In this document: positions 1-7,406 of the stretch, in pieces
Numbering within the stretch: the first letter of the stretch is position 1
Layout: the number at the start of each line of letters is the position of its first letter
NCBI GenBank assembly: GCA_041670885.1
Contig: JBAXYJ010000057.1
Span: forward strand, 1-13,205
Length of the DNA: 13,205 bases
Direction of reading: 5' to 3'
Origin: JAJBWD01 sp041670885
GTDB lineage: Bacteria; Bacillota; Clostridia; Clostridiales; Clostridiaceae
Position numbers and translations under genes: made by a program
Notes under the pieces: generated by a model
What the model was told of the DNA's origin: nothing
The model's input: only the letters and a program-made list of their open reading frames with translations
Databases searched by the model: none

Positions 1-165
1 AGCTTTGGGGTTCCTTATATGGCTCCTGCAGTAAGTCCTGATATTAGTGATTTTAAGGATTTTTTAATAAGGCTTCCTTATGTTCTGCTTAGAAAAAGAC
101 CTAAGTATATGAACACCGGAGATAAAATGAGGCAGAAAAAGAAGGGTGGTGAGGGCAGCGTATGA
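1..165 (+). CDS. gerKA: Spore germination receptor subunit A (GerA/GerKA family), C-terminal fragment
   Basis: Only the last 54 codons are present. The gene enters from the left edge in frame 1 and stops at TGA 163-165. The visible peptide begins SFGVPYMAPAVSP, then a DFKDFLIRLP segment and a basic tail (RQKKKGG). This fits the end of GerAA/GerKA proteins, where the last membrane segment is followed by a short cytoplasmic tail rich in K and R. GerA-type A subunits sit in the spore inner membrane and form the germinant receptor with the B and C subunits. The stop overlaps the start of the next gene in an ATGA, which points to translational coupling, and the following two genes are clearly B and C subunits. 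The A-subunit identity therefore rests on both the fragment and the context. The GerK subtype is a guess. Confidence 0.85.
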   Translation, partial: SFGVPYMAPAVSPDISDFKDFLIRLPYVLLRKRPKYMNTGDKMRQKKKGGEGSV

Positions 166-1256
166 ATAAGAAATATAATATAGGTAATTTTGGCCTATTT
201 ACAACAATAATAGTTACTGTTATAGGTATAGGTATATTTTCATATCCAAGAATTGTTGTAAGAATTGTTGAAAATGATGCCGTATTAGTAACGCTGCTGG
301 CCGGTATTATTAATATTGGCCTTCTTTTATATATAAATGGAGCAATAAAGATAAATGATTATAAGAGTTTATCTGATATAATTGATGACAATTTCGGGAA
401 AATAGTAAGTAAAATAATTCTTTGCATATTTATTGCTTATTTTATTATTGTTATTTCATTAGGAGTCAGGACTTTTGCTGGAGTTATTAAGATGTATCTG
501 CTTGAAAAAACACCAATTGAATTTATTATTGTAGTTTTGGTATTAACAGCAGGATATCATCTGCGGAAAGGATTAGAAAATGTAATAAACTTTAATGAAT
601 TTGTATTTTGGTTCATGTTTATACCTGCAGTTCTTTTATTAATACTACCTTTAAAAGAGGCTGATTTTACTAACCTGCTTCCTTTATTTAAATCAAAACC
701 TGTTTCATATTTACAAGCTACATTGACATCGGTGTTTTCTTTTGCCGGGTTTGAAGCTGTATACTTTATTCTGCCTCACATGGATAAAAAAAATAAAATA
801 AAAAAGGTTTCAATAAACAGCATGATATTTGTCACTGTTTTTTATTGTGCAGTTCTTATATTAGTTATAGCAATATTTACAAAACAGGATATAAAGATGC
901 TTATGTATTCTATGATTACACTATCAAGAATAATTGATATACCAGGTGCATTTATTGAAAGATGGTATGGAGCTGCATTAACTCTTTGGGTTTTATTTTT
1001 CTATACCACCTTTATTAATTTTTACTATTTTGCTGCTGATTCACTAAAAAGTGTACTAAATTTTAGTGATGTAAGACTATGCCCTCTTATTTTATCCCCT
1101 ATAATTTATGTTGCTGCTATATTGCCCCAAAATGTTCTGTCAGTAGAAAGACTAATGGATAGTATAACCATATACTTTTTTGCTTTTACAACTATTGTTT
1201 TTCCTTCAATGCTTTATGTGAAAAAAATACTGAAGAGTAAAAGGAGAAAAAAATGA
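162..1256 (+). CDS. gerKB: Spore germination receptor subunit B (GerAB/GerKB family permease-like protein)
   Basis: This 364-aa, very hydrophobic protein has about ten membrane segments (near residues 12-28, 40-60, 83-102, 119-134, 147-164, 184-204, 219-239, 270-290, 306-322 and 335-354). That is the size and topology of GerAB proteins, which belong to the APC amino-acid permease superfamily. The early motif with repeated IGIGIFSYP is typical of the first broken helix that binds substrate. In the family this subunit binds the germinant within the inner spore membrane. The ATG lies in an ATGA overlap with gerKA and follows a GGTGAGG ribosome site. Its own stop overlaps the gerKC start in the same way, so the three are co-translated. 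Which germinant is sensed cannot be read from sequence. GerA operons are usually made in the forespore under sigma G, but their promoter would lie left of the window. Confidence 0.93.
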   Translation: MNKKYNIGNFGLFTTIIVTVIGIGIFSYPRIVVRIVENDAVLVTLLAGIINIGLLLYINGAIKINDYKSLSDIIDDNFGKIVSKIILCIFIAYFIIVISLGVRTFAGVIKMYLLEKTPIEFIIVVLVLTAGYHLRKGLENVINFNEFVFWFMFIPAVLLLILPLKEADFTNLLPLFKSKPVSYLQATLTSVFSFAGFEAVYFILPHMDKKNKIKKVSINSMIFVTVFYCAVLILVIAIFTKQDIKMLMYSMITLSRIIDIPGAFIERWYGAALTLWVLFFYTTFINFYYFAADSLKSVLNFSDVRLCPLILSPIIYVAAILPQNVLSVERLMDSITIYFFAFTTIVFPSMLYVKKILKSKRRKK

Positions 1257-2425
1257 AAAAAATTATTTTGGTATTATTAATTATTCCATTTATCCTTACA
1301 GCGTGTTGGGACAAAGTAGAAATAGACAGGAAAATTTTCATATCTACTATAGGCATTGATGCCGGTGAAGATATAGAAAAAGCTAAGGAAATGAAAAAGC
1401 TTAAAGGTAATGAACCTTTCCAGGTAAATTCAATAAAAAAGTACAATATAACTTATGCTTTCCCTAACATAAGCAAACTGGGGCCGCAGAATACTCAAGG
1501 GGCAGAGCTTCAATATATAAATACTGATGCATACTCCATGGAAAGCGGTATAGTAAACAGCCTATCCAAAACCAGCAGAACTTCTTATTTTGGTCATACC
1601 AAGCTGCTTCTTTTAAGCAATGAAATTTTAAAAGATAAGGAAAATTTTCAGGAAATTATAGATTACCTGGAAAGGCAGCATATAATGAACAGAATGATGT
1701 ATGTTATAGTATGCACCGGGAAAGCACAGGATTATATTAAATTTGTGCCTGGGATGGAACAAAATGTTGAAGCTTACATAACAGGTCTTATGGAAAACAG
1801 TAAACAAAACGCAACAATACTTCCTGTTACTTTAAATGAGCTTATTATACTTCTTCGCCAAAACGGCAATGCAATTCTGCCTAATATAAATATTGATAAA
1901 GTTAAAAATGAGATTTACCTCACCGGTGTTGATTTTATCAAAGATTATGAGTTAGTGGGAAGTATGAACCCAATAGAAGTAACTGATTTAGAACTAATGA
2001 GAGGGGAGCAGCAGGCGGGATTTAAAACTGTATACATGAATGGCTTCCCTGTTGACTTGCAGATATATGGAACTAAGAGAAAAATAAAGGTTCAGGAAAA
2101 AGATAATAAAATAATTGTAGATATTAAATTAGGAATTGAAGGCGAAGTTAAAGATTTTTATATCGGAGGTAAAGCTATAGATGATGCTTTGATAAAAAAA
2201 GCAGAAGAGGACTTTAATAAATCTTTGAGTGCTGAGTTTGAAAATGTAATAAAAATATCGCAAAGTGAATTTAATGTTGATGCATTTAAAATCAGGGATC
2301 ATATTGAAAAGTTTAATCCCAAAATATATGAAAAAGTAAAGAATAATTGGGATGAAGCTTTTACAAATATGACTGTTAATGTATCCGTTAAAACATCAAT
2401 TAGAAGAATTGGTGCAATTAAGTGA
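1253..2425 (+). CDS. gerKC: Spore germination receptor subunit C lipoprotein (GerAC/GerKC family)
   Basis: This 390-aa protein starts with a lipoprotein signal: a basic MKK, a run of I/L/V, then the lipobox LTAC with the acylated cysteine at residue 18. The mature end, CWDKVEIDR, is the hallmark start of GerAC proteins. The C-terminal half (about residues 200-388) holds the Spore_GerAC domain, including the stretch ending NVSVKTSIRRIG. C subunits are anchored on the outer face of the inner spore membrane and complete the A-B-C receptor. An AAAGGAG site precedes the ATG, which overlaps the gerKB stop by four bases. A candidate forespore promoter for spoIIR overlaps the stop codon of this gene. 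No terminator follows in the 166 bases before spoIIR, so read-through into spoIIR is possible. Confidence 0.94.
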   Translation: MKKIILVLLIIPFILTACWDKVEIDRKIFISTIGIDAGEDIEKAKEMKKLKGNEPFQVNSIKKYNITYAFPNISKLGPQNTQGAELQYINTDAYSMESGIVNSLSKTSRTSYFGHTKLLLLSNEILKDKENFQEIIDYLERQHIMNRMMYVIVCTGKAQDYIKFVPGMEQNVEAYITGLMENSKQNATILPVTLNELIILLRQNGNAILPNINIDKVKNEIYLTGVDFIKDYELVGSMNPIEVTDLELMRGEQQAGFKTVYMNGFPVDLQIYGTKRKIKVQEKDNKIIVDIKLGIEGEVKDFYIGGKAIDDALIKKAEEDFNKSLSAEFENVIKISQSEFNVDAFKIRDHIEKFNPKIYEKVKNNWDEAFTNMTVNVSVKTSIRRIGAIK

Positions 2426-2452
2426 ATAAAATAGAAAAAAGTGGAAATAATA
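2424..2452 (+). promoter_or_regulatory. Candidate sigma-F-type promoter for spoIIR
   Basis: GGAAATAATA at 2443-2452 fits the sigma-F minus-10 pattern GGNRANANTN at every fixed position. GAATA at 2424-2428, overlapping the gerKC stop, is a partial minus-35 match. The gap of 14 is one or two bases shorter than usual. In B. subtilis spoIIR is transcribed by sigma F, so the place and type make sense. The match was made by eye in AT-rich DNA and could be chance. Confidence 0.4.
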
Positions 2453-2470
2453 TAAATATAAAATATTTAA

Positions 2471-2574
2471 GGAAATTACATAATTACCTTTAGGCTGATT
2501 TTTCAGTATTAAAATAACGAATTATTAACGTTTTTTTATGCTGAAAAAGTTAATTTATGAATTATGCAATTTCC
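2471..2574 (+). repeat. Intergenic palindromic repeat, copy 1 (MITE-like, complete)
   Basis: The ends are inverted repeats: GGAAATTACATAATT (2471-2485) pairs with AATTATGCAATTTCC (2560-2574) at 14 of 15 positions. A second nested pair is TTTTTCAGTAT (2499-2509) with ATGCTGAAAAA (2538-2548), 10 of 11 plus a G-T wobble. The transcript could therefore fold into one long broken hairpin. The core from 2481 on recurs at 4775-4865 with roughly four in five positions conserved by hand alignment. No clear target-site duplication is visible (TTAA on the left, TCAA on the right). It codes for nothing recognisable and probably belongs to a dispersed family of small non-autonomous elements. Confidence 0.75.
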
Positions 2575-2591
2575 TCAAACGGGGGTTTAAA

Positions 2592-3218
2592 ATGAAAAAA
2601 GTTTTGGTTTTAGTACTTATATTTATATTTTCTGCTGTATTTTATTTAAATTTTAATAAAAGCGAAAATATACAAGAAAAAATTGCAGATAAGATAATCA
2701 GGTTTCATGTTATAGGAAACAGCGACAGTATAGAGGATCAAAGGGTCAAATTACAGGTTCGAGACAATGTTCTCTCTTTTGCAGCGGATAAGTTATCATC
2801 CTGTAAGAGTATTGATGATTCAAAAAAGGTACTTATGGCATATAATGATGAAATAGTTAATATCGCTAATAAAACTCTAAAGGATAATAGCATGGGTTAC
2901 AGTGCTAAAGCAGCATTAGGAGATGATGTATTTCCTGTAAAACAGTATGGAAACATAGTCCTTCCGGAAGGTAAATACGAAGCCTATGAATTAGTTCTTG
3001 GTGAAGGGAAAGGGCACAACTGGTGGTGTGTTATGTTCCCGCCCCTTTGCTTTATTGACATCACTAAAGGAGAAGCTTCCATTGACAAAACTTCCAAAGA
3101 GATGGAAAAGGTGCTTACCAAGGATGAATATAATGCTGTTGACGGCAGCGATAATAAAATAATAATAAAATTTAAGATAATAGAAATAATTAAAAATCTA
3201 TTTGAAAAAATTGAATAA
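2592..3218 (+). CDS. spoIIR: Stage II sporulation protein R, forespore signal for pro-sigma-E processing
   Basis: The 208-aa product from the ATG at 2592 has a hydrophobic secretion signal at its start (residues 3-21). Two SpoIIR signatures follow: IRFHVIGNSDSIEDQ with its continuation VKLQVRDNV, and the very conserved GEGKGHNWWCVMFPPLCFID. SpoIIR is made in the forespore, exported to the intermembrane space, and activates the protease SpoIIGA, which cleaves pro-sigma-E in the mother cell. The start at 2592 has a purine-rich GGGGG site just upstream and begins directly with the signal peptide. An in-frame ATG at 2538 would add 18 residues, but it lies inside the intergenic repeat, has only a T-run before it and would bury the signal. 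I reject it. A strong terminator at 3233-3262 isolates the gene from ypeB. Confidence 0.94.
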   Translation: MKKVLVLVLIFIFSAVFYLNFNKSENIQEKIADKIIRFHVIGNSDSIEDQRVKLQVRDNVLSFAADKLSSCKSIDDSKKVLMAYNDEIVNIANKTLKDNSMGYSAKAALGDDVFPVKQYGNIVLPEGKYEAYELVLGEGKGHNWWCVMFPPLCFIDITKGEASIDKTSKEMEKVLTKDEYNAVDGSDNKIIIKFKIIEIIKNLFEKIE

Positions 3219-3232
3219 TCAGCTTAGGAAAT

Positions 3233-3262
3233 AAAATAAAGACCAGAAATGGTCTTTATTTT
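3233..3262 (+). terminator. Rho-independent terminator after spoIIR
   Basis: There is a perfect 13-bp stem: AAAATAAAGACCA (3233-3245), a GAAA tetraloop, then TGGTCTTTATTTT (3250-3262). The right arm ends in a T-rich tract and the left arm begins with As. It lies 14 bases after the spoIIR stop and could work in either direction. Confidence 0.85.
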
Positions 3263-3295
3263 ACTCTATAGTAAATTATAAAATTTAAACTTTGT

Positions 3296-3324
3296 GTATA
3301 ATTAACTTTTTTTCAGGAATAATA
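3296..3324 (+). promoter_or_regulatory. Candidate sigma-G-type promoter for ypeB
   Basis: GTATA at 3296-3300 fits the forespore minus-35 pattern GHATR. After 17 bases, AATAATA at 3318-3324 fits the CATWNTA minus-10 except for its first base. It lies between the spoIIR terminator and the ypeB start, about 30 bases before the start codon. ypeB of Bacillus is a sigma-G gene. This is an eye match only. Confidence 0.4.
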
Positions 3325-3351
3325 AAATAGGAATATTATACAAGAGGTGAT

Positions 3352-4725
3352 ATGATGAAGGATACTAACAAGAGGATAATATATACTTTCCTGGTAACAG
3401 CAATTATAGTATATTCCTCCTCCTTTGCAATACTTATGACATTAGAGAGGATGGATTACAGAAACTATCTTCAGGGAGAGTACAGTAAGAATATTTATGA
3501 CCTGATAACATCAGTTCAAAACATACAGTCTGATTTAGGAAAGTCCGCTGTTTCTTCTTCAAAAGAAAGCAGGCAGCTTCTTTTTCAGGAGATATATAGA
3601 AATTCAACAATAGCCAACGATAAGCTGCATTCACTTCCCATACCACAAAATGTTATAGACGGCACCAGCAAACTGCTGTCCCAGGTTGGAGATTTTTGTT
3701 TCGTTCTAGTTAAAAATACCAGTGGGGATATATCCAATCAGGATTATCAAAATATTAACAGGCTTAAGCATCAGTCAGACCAGCTCCTTTTAAATCTAAA
3801 CAAAGCGGCAGAGGAAATAAACCAAGGAAGAGTAAAATGGGGAGAGATAAGAAAGAAAACAATAAGTGTTCTTGCCGGAGAAAAGGAGGATACTGTAGAA
3901 AAAAAGTTTACAGAGATACAAAAGCAGGTTACCTCATATCCTGCACTTATATATGATGGACCTTTTTCAGATAACAAATTAAATATAAAGCCAAAGGTAC
4001 TTTCACTTAAACCGGTTACAGAGGATAAGGCCAGGTCTGCTGCAGAATCATCAGTTAACAAGGGGAAAATAGATAGTGTAAAATTAGTAAAACAGGATGG
4101 CTCCTCTATAAAAGCAGAAATACCAACCTACAGGTACAGCATAAAAATGAAGGGAAGAAAAGATGGAGAGGATGTAATTGTTGAGATTACGAAAAATGGA
4201 GGGAAAATACTATATCTTCTCGATCAGAGAAACATTGGGCAGCCTAAGATAGATAAAGAAAAGGCTCTTAAAATCGGTAAGGATTATTTAAATAAATTAG
4301 GTTACAAAAACATGGAAGAATCCTACATATCCCAGTATGAAAATACTATAGTTGTAAATTATATTTACAAACAGAAAGATGTTTTCATATATACAGATTC
4401 CCTGAAGCTTAAGATTGCTATGGATGATGGAGAAATAATAGGAGTTGAAAGCGATAAATATCTTACATCCCATATAGAAAACAGAACAAATCTTACTCCA
4501 AAGGTAGTAGAAAGTATGGCTCTGAGTAAGGTAAGCAAAAACTTAAAGGTAGAAAATGGAAGGCTGGCAGTTATTCCAACGGAGACAAACAAAGAAGTCT
4601 TATGCTATGAGTTTTATGGCAAATACGACAAAAATGAGTATATGGTTTACATAAATGCTGCAACAGGATTGGAGGAAAGAATATTACAGATAATTAATAC
4701 CCCTAACGGTAAACTTGCAATGTGA
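3352..4725 (+). CDS. ypeB: Germination protein YpeB
   Basis: This 457-aa protein is close to the ~450 aa of Bacillus YpeB. One N-terminal membrane anchor (about residues 9-30) is followed by a helical region to about residue 190. The family signature YPALIYDGPFSD is at 196-207. Three PepSY-type repeats follow (about 222-291, 299-370 and 383-448). YpeB is a forespore inner-membrane protein needed for deposition and stability of the cortex-lytic enzyme SleB. In Bacillus it lies directly downstream of sleB. Here it stands alone between two terminators, with no sleB on either side in the window. Two ATGs in a row (3352, 3355) follow the AGAGGTGAT site. The second is seven bases from the AGAGG core and is probably the one used, giving 456 aa. 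Confidence 0.92.
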   Translation: MMKDTNKRIIYTFLVTAIIVYSSSFAILMTLERMDYRNYLQGEYSKNIYDLITSVQNIQSDLGKSAVSSSKESRQLLFQEIYRNSTIANDKLHSLPIPQNVIDGTSKLLSQVGDFCFVLVKNTSGDISNQDYQNINRLKHQSDQLLLNLNKAAEEINQGRVKWGEIRKKTISVLAGEKEDTVEKKFTEIQKQVTSYPALIYDGPFSDNKLNIKPKVLSLKPVTEDKARSAAESSVNKGKIDSVKLVKQDGSSIKAEIPTYRYSIKMKGRKDGEDVIVEITKNGGKILYLLDQRNIGQPKIDKEKALKIGKDYLNKLGYKNMEESYISQYENTIVVNYIYKQKDVFIYTDSLKLKIAMDDGEIIGVESDKYLTSHIENRTNLTPKVVESMALSKVSKNLKVENGRLAVIPTETNKEVLCYEFYGKYDKNEYMVYINAATGLEERILQIINTPNGKLAM

Positions 4726-4739
4726 TAAATTTTATAAGA

Positions 4740-4771
4740 AAACTCTGCAAAATTTGCAGAGTTTATTTTTT
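4740..4771 (+). terminator. Rho-independent terminator after ypeB
   Basis: AAACTCTGCA (4740-4749) pairs perfectly with TGCAGAGTTT (4755-4764) around a five-base loop, followed by ATTTTTT. It starts 14 bases after the ypeB stop. The second copy of the intergenic repeat begins directly at the end of its T tract. Confidence 0.87.
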
Positions 4772-4865
4772 GGATAATTACCTTTAGCTGATTTTCAGCT
4801 TAAAATAACGAATTGTTAAGTTTTTTTTGAGATGAAAAAGTTAAATTTTAAATTATGTAATTTCT
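4772..4865 (+). repeat. Intergenic palindromic repeat, copy 2 (left end shortened)
   Basis: Same orientation and order of blocks as the copy at 2471-2574. Shared blocks are TAATTACCTTTA, GCTGATTTT, TTAAAATAACGAATT, AAAAAGTTAA and AATTATGYAATTTCY. Its left terminus reads GGATAATTACC where copy 1 has GGAAATTACATAATTACC, which fits a seven-base deletion. An inner hairpin AGCTGA/TCAGCT (4786-4800) is better formed here than in copy 1. It fills most of the space between the ypeB terminator and the ddl promoter region, so it may be transcribed little or not at all. Confidence 0.72.
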
Positions 4866-4869
4866 CTAC

Positions 4870-4897
4870 TTGATTATTTTGTGATAAAATATAAAAT
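4870..4897 (+). promoter_or_regulatory. Candidate sigma-A promoter for the ddl operon
   Basis: TTGATT (4870-4875), a 16-base gap, then TAAAAT (4892-4897). Another reading is TTGTGA (4879-4884) with TATTAT (4901-4906). Both lie just right of the repeat and about 50 bases before ddl. A promoter is expected here because the ypeB terminator precedes it, but the AT-rich sequence does not single out one. Confidence 0.35.
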
Positions 4898-4952
4898 AAA
4901 TATTATAATAAAGATGATTATGAAATTTTCTGTAGTATGAGGAGTGTAGTTT

Positions 4953-5987
4953 ATGAAAATAAAAGTCGCAGTTTTGTTTGGAGGACAATCAACAGAGCAT
5001 GAAGTTTCAAGATGCTCTGCAGCCTCAGTGTTAAAAAATATTAATGCTGGGAAGTATGATGTATACCCAATAGGTATTACAAAAGACGGTAAGTGGTTTG
5101 AATATAAGGGAAGCTATGATAAGATAGAGGATGGTTCATGGGAAAAGGATGAATTCTATAAAGAAGATGGCTACAGGATATTATTTAATAACGAAGTAGA
5201 TGTTATATTTCCTGTTCTTCATGGTTTATATGGAGAGGATGGAACAGTGCAGGGCCTTTGCAAGTTCTTAAATATTCCATGTGTTGGACCATCAGTTTTA
5301 TCATCAGCTCTATGCATGGATAAGGTATATACAAAATATCTTCTTGATAAATTTAATATACCTCAGGCAGATTATGTAGCATTTAATAAGTATGAATATG
5401 CTAAGGATAAGGAAAGTTATATAAAAGCTATTAATGAAAAGCTTCCTTTCCCTGTATTTATAAAACCGTCTAACAGCGGATCTTCTGTTGGTATAACAAA
5501 AGCTCATAATGAAAATGAGCTTAAAGCGGGAATAGAAGAGGCTTTAAAATATGACAGCAGAATTCTTGTTGAGGAAGGAATTAATGCAAAGGAAGTTGAG
5601 GTAGCTGTAATTGGGAATGAAAACCCAGAAGCTTCAATTCCCGGAGAAATAGTTCCTGCTAAAGAATTCTATGATTATGAAGCAAAATACAGTAATTCAA
5701 ATTCAAAACTTCTTATTCCGGCTGATTTATCAGAAACAAAATTAGAAGAGGTAAGAAATATTGCGAAAAAGGTGTATACTATTCTTGATTGTGAAGGTAT
5801 GTCAAGGGTAGACTTTTTAGTTGATAAAGATACAAGTAAAATTTATTTAAATGAGGTAAATACAATTCCGGGATTTACTAAAATAAGCATGTACCCAAAA
5901 CTTTGGGAGAAGTCAGGGCTTCCCTATGATAAACTTATTGATAAATTAATAGAATTGGCACTTTTAAAAAATAAAAAGGATAGGTGA
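4953..5987 (+). CDS. ddl: D-alanine--D-alanine ligase
   Basis: The 344-aa cytoplasmic enzyme joins two D-alanines with ATP to make the dipeptide end of the peptidoglycan precursor. ATP-grasp features appear in order. The N-terminal VLFGGQSTEHEVS carries Glu15, which matches the catalytic Glu15 of E. coli DdlB. FPVLHGLYGEDGTVQG is at 86-101. FIKPSNSGSSVGI (169-181) covers the serine-bearing loop. The omega-loop is FYDYEAKY (239-246). Arg285 sits in MSRVDF, and the metal and product-binding NEVNTIPGF is at 300-308. The Tyr in the omega-loop and the overall pattern point to D-Ala-D-Ala rather than D-Ala-D-Lac synthesis; that step is inference. A GAGGAG site lies eight bases before the ATG. It leads a four-gene operon, with only four bases to the next gene. 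Confidence 0.95.
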   Translation: MKIKVAVLFGGQSTEHEVSRCSAASVLKNINAGKYDVYPIGITKDGKWFEYKGSYDKIEDGSWEKDEFYKEDGYRILFNNEVDVIFPVLHGLYGEDGTVQGLCKFLNIPCVGPSVLSSALCMDKVYTKYLLDKFNIPQADYVAFNKYEYAKDKESYIKAINEKLPFPVFIKPSNSGSSVGITKAHNENELKAGIEEALKYDSRILVEEGINAKEVEVAVIGNENPEASIPGEIVPAKEFYDYEAKYSNSNSKLLIPADLSETKLEEVRNIAKKVYTILDCEGMSRVDFLVDKDTSKIYLNEVNTIPGFTKISMYPKLWEKSGLPYDKLIDKLIELALLKNKKDR

Positions 5988-5991
5988 TAAA

Positions 5992-6972
5992 ATGACCAGA
6001 GCCTTAGCGCTGCTGTCAGGAGGACTAGACAGTATACTTGCAGCAAAGCTTATAAAGAAACAGGGAATTGATGTAATAGGAATATGCTTTAAGTCATATT
6101 TCTTTGCTGAAAGAAATGCAGAAAGAATGGCAGCACAAATAGGTATTCCGCTTAAGATAATAGATATTTCAGAGGATCATTTAAAAATGATTGAAAATCC
6201 TAAGCATGGTTATGGCAAAAACATGAACCCCTGCATCGATTGCCATGCCATGATGCTGAGACTTTCCGGAGGTCTTTTGGATGAGATGGATGCAGATTTT
6301 ATAATAACCGGAGAAGTGTTAAACCAAAGACCAATGTCTCAAAGAAGAGATGCCCTTGATATAGTAAGAAATGAATCCTTATATAAGGATAAAATATTAA
6401 GACCACTCTGTGCTAAAATGCTTCCTCCAACAAAAATGGAGGAAGAGGGTTTAGTTGACAGAGAGAGGCTTCTGGGGATATCAGGGAGAAGCAGAAAAGA
6501 ACAAATGGCCCTGGCAGAGACCTGGGATATAAAGGATTATCCATCTCCTGCAGGCGGCTGCGCACTTACTGAGCCTAATTATGCTAGCAGACTAAGGGAA
6601 CTGCTGTCTCATGATAAAAATCCATCAGAAAAGGATATTTTTCTTCTTAAAATAGGAAGACATTTCAGAGTAAGTGATGGTGCTAAAATAGTATCCACCA
6701 GAGATGCGAAAGAGGCTGAAATCATGAAAAATCTTTTAGATGAAAATGATTTAGTATTTCAGGCAAAGGATTATAATGGAAGTATGGTAGCCATAATCGG
6801 GAAGGCGACTAGAGAGGATATAGAATTTGCTGGGAAGGCTACAGCCAGATACAGCAAAGGAAAAGATATGGATAGTATAATTATCAGGTATGGATTTTAT
6901 AAAAAATCCTATGATCAAAGATTGGAAGCAAAAAAGACATCAGACGAGGAACTGCAAAAATATATAATTTAG
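5992..6972 (+). CDS. PP-loop tRNA-thiolation-type protein with C-terminal NFACT-R-like domain
   Basis: This 326-aa protein opens with the ATP-pyrophosphatase P-loop SGGLDS at residues 9-14, as in ThiI, MnmA and related tRNA sulfur-transfer enzymes. Cys81 and Cys84 (NPCIDCH) and Cys190 (AGGCALTEP) form a 2+1 set like that used for catalysis or an iron-sulfur cluster in thiolases. From about residue 213 to 300 (LLKIGRHFRVSDG, then the GSMVAIIGKAT region) it looks like an NFACT-R RNA-binding domain. It lacks the THUMP and rhodanese domains of classical ThiI. A role in modifying tRNA with sulfur, using ATP, is likely from the family, but the target base is unknown. Automatic pipelines often call such proteins ThiI or MnmA, which overstates what is known. 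Its GGTGAT ribosome site overlaps the ddl stop, indicating coupled expression. Confidence 0.75.
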   Translation: MTRALALLSGGLDSILAAKLIKKQGIDVIGICFKSYFFAERNAERMAAQIGIPLKIIDISEDHLKMIENPKHGYGKNMNPCIDCHAMMLRLSGGLLDEMDADFIITGEVLNQRPMSQRRDALDIVRNESLYKDKILRPLCAKMLPPTKMEEEGLVDRERLLGISGRSRKEQMALAETWDIKDYPSPAGGCALTEPNYASRLRELLSHDKNPSEKDIFLLKIGRHFRVSDGAKIVSTRDAKEAEIMKNLLDENDLVFQAKDYNGSMVAIIGKATREDIEFAGKATARYSKGKDMDSIIIRYGFYKKSYDQRLEAKKTSDEELQKYII

Positions 6973-6982
6973 GTGAGGTAGA

Positions 6983-7399
6983 ATGAATAAAAAGGCATTG
7001 ATATCCGTAAAAAGCATTCAGGATGAAAAAAATGATGAAATTATTGAAGTGGTTACTCCGGGAGACTTCTACAATGATAATGAAACGTATTATGTAGAGT
7101 ATGATGAGACAGAAATATCAGGAATGGAAGGGACAAAAACAATATTTGAGATAGACCCAAGCAAGTTCACTCTTATAAGAAACGGTACAACGGCTACAAA
7201 GATGGAGTTTGAAGATAAATCTGAAAATTTTGTTATGTATAATACTCCATATGGTATGATAGAGATGAAGATTATGACTCAGGAGCTTTCCATAAATGTG
7301 AATGATAATGGCGGAGACGTGAAAATTAAGTATGATATGGTGCTTCCTGGAGAAAAGCCGCTTAATACTACATTAAATGTAAATATAAAGCTTCAGTAA
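6983..7399 (+). CDS. DUF1934 (YwiB-like) beta-barrel protein
   Basis: The 138-aa protein has no signal peptide or membrane segment and is rich in alternating beta-strand patterns. The order and motifs match DUF1934/YwiB proteins: ALISVKSIQ at the start, TYYVEYDETEISGMEG in the middle, then a region with NTPYGMIEM. The Bacillus member YwiB folds as a lipocalin-like (calycin) barrel, so a small-ligand role is possible, but the function is not established. It follows the PP-loop gene by ten bases with AGGTGAGGT as ribosome site and is followed by a gap of seven bases. The setting gives no firm clue to its job. Confidence 0.78.
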   Translation: MNKKALISVKSIQDEKNDEIIEVVTPGDFYNDNETYYVEYDETEISGMEGTKTIFEIDPSKFTLIRNGTTATKMEFEDKSENFVMYNTPYGMIEMKIMTQELSINVNDNGGDVKIKYDMVLPGEKPLNTTLNVNIKLQ

Positions 7400-7406
7400 A
7401 GGAGAT

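Noticed and set aside
2538..2591. Upstream in-frame ATG that would lengthen SpoIIR by 18 residues
   Set aside because: It lies inside the intergenic repeat, follows a T-run without a ribosome site, and would place a basic stretch before the signal peptide. The ATG at 2592 has a G-rich site.
5955..5961. TTGGCAC resembling a sigma-54 minus-24 element
   Set aside because: No GC at the required minus-12 spacing, and it lies within the ddl coding sequence.
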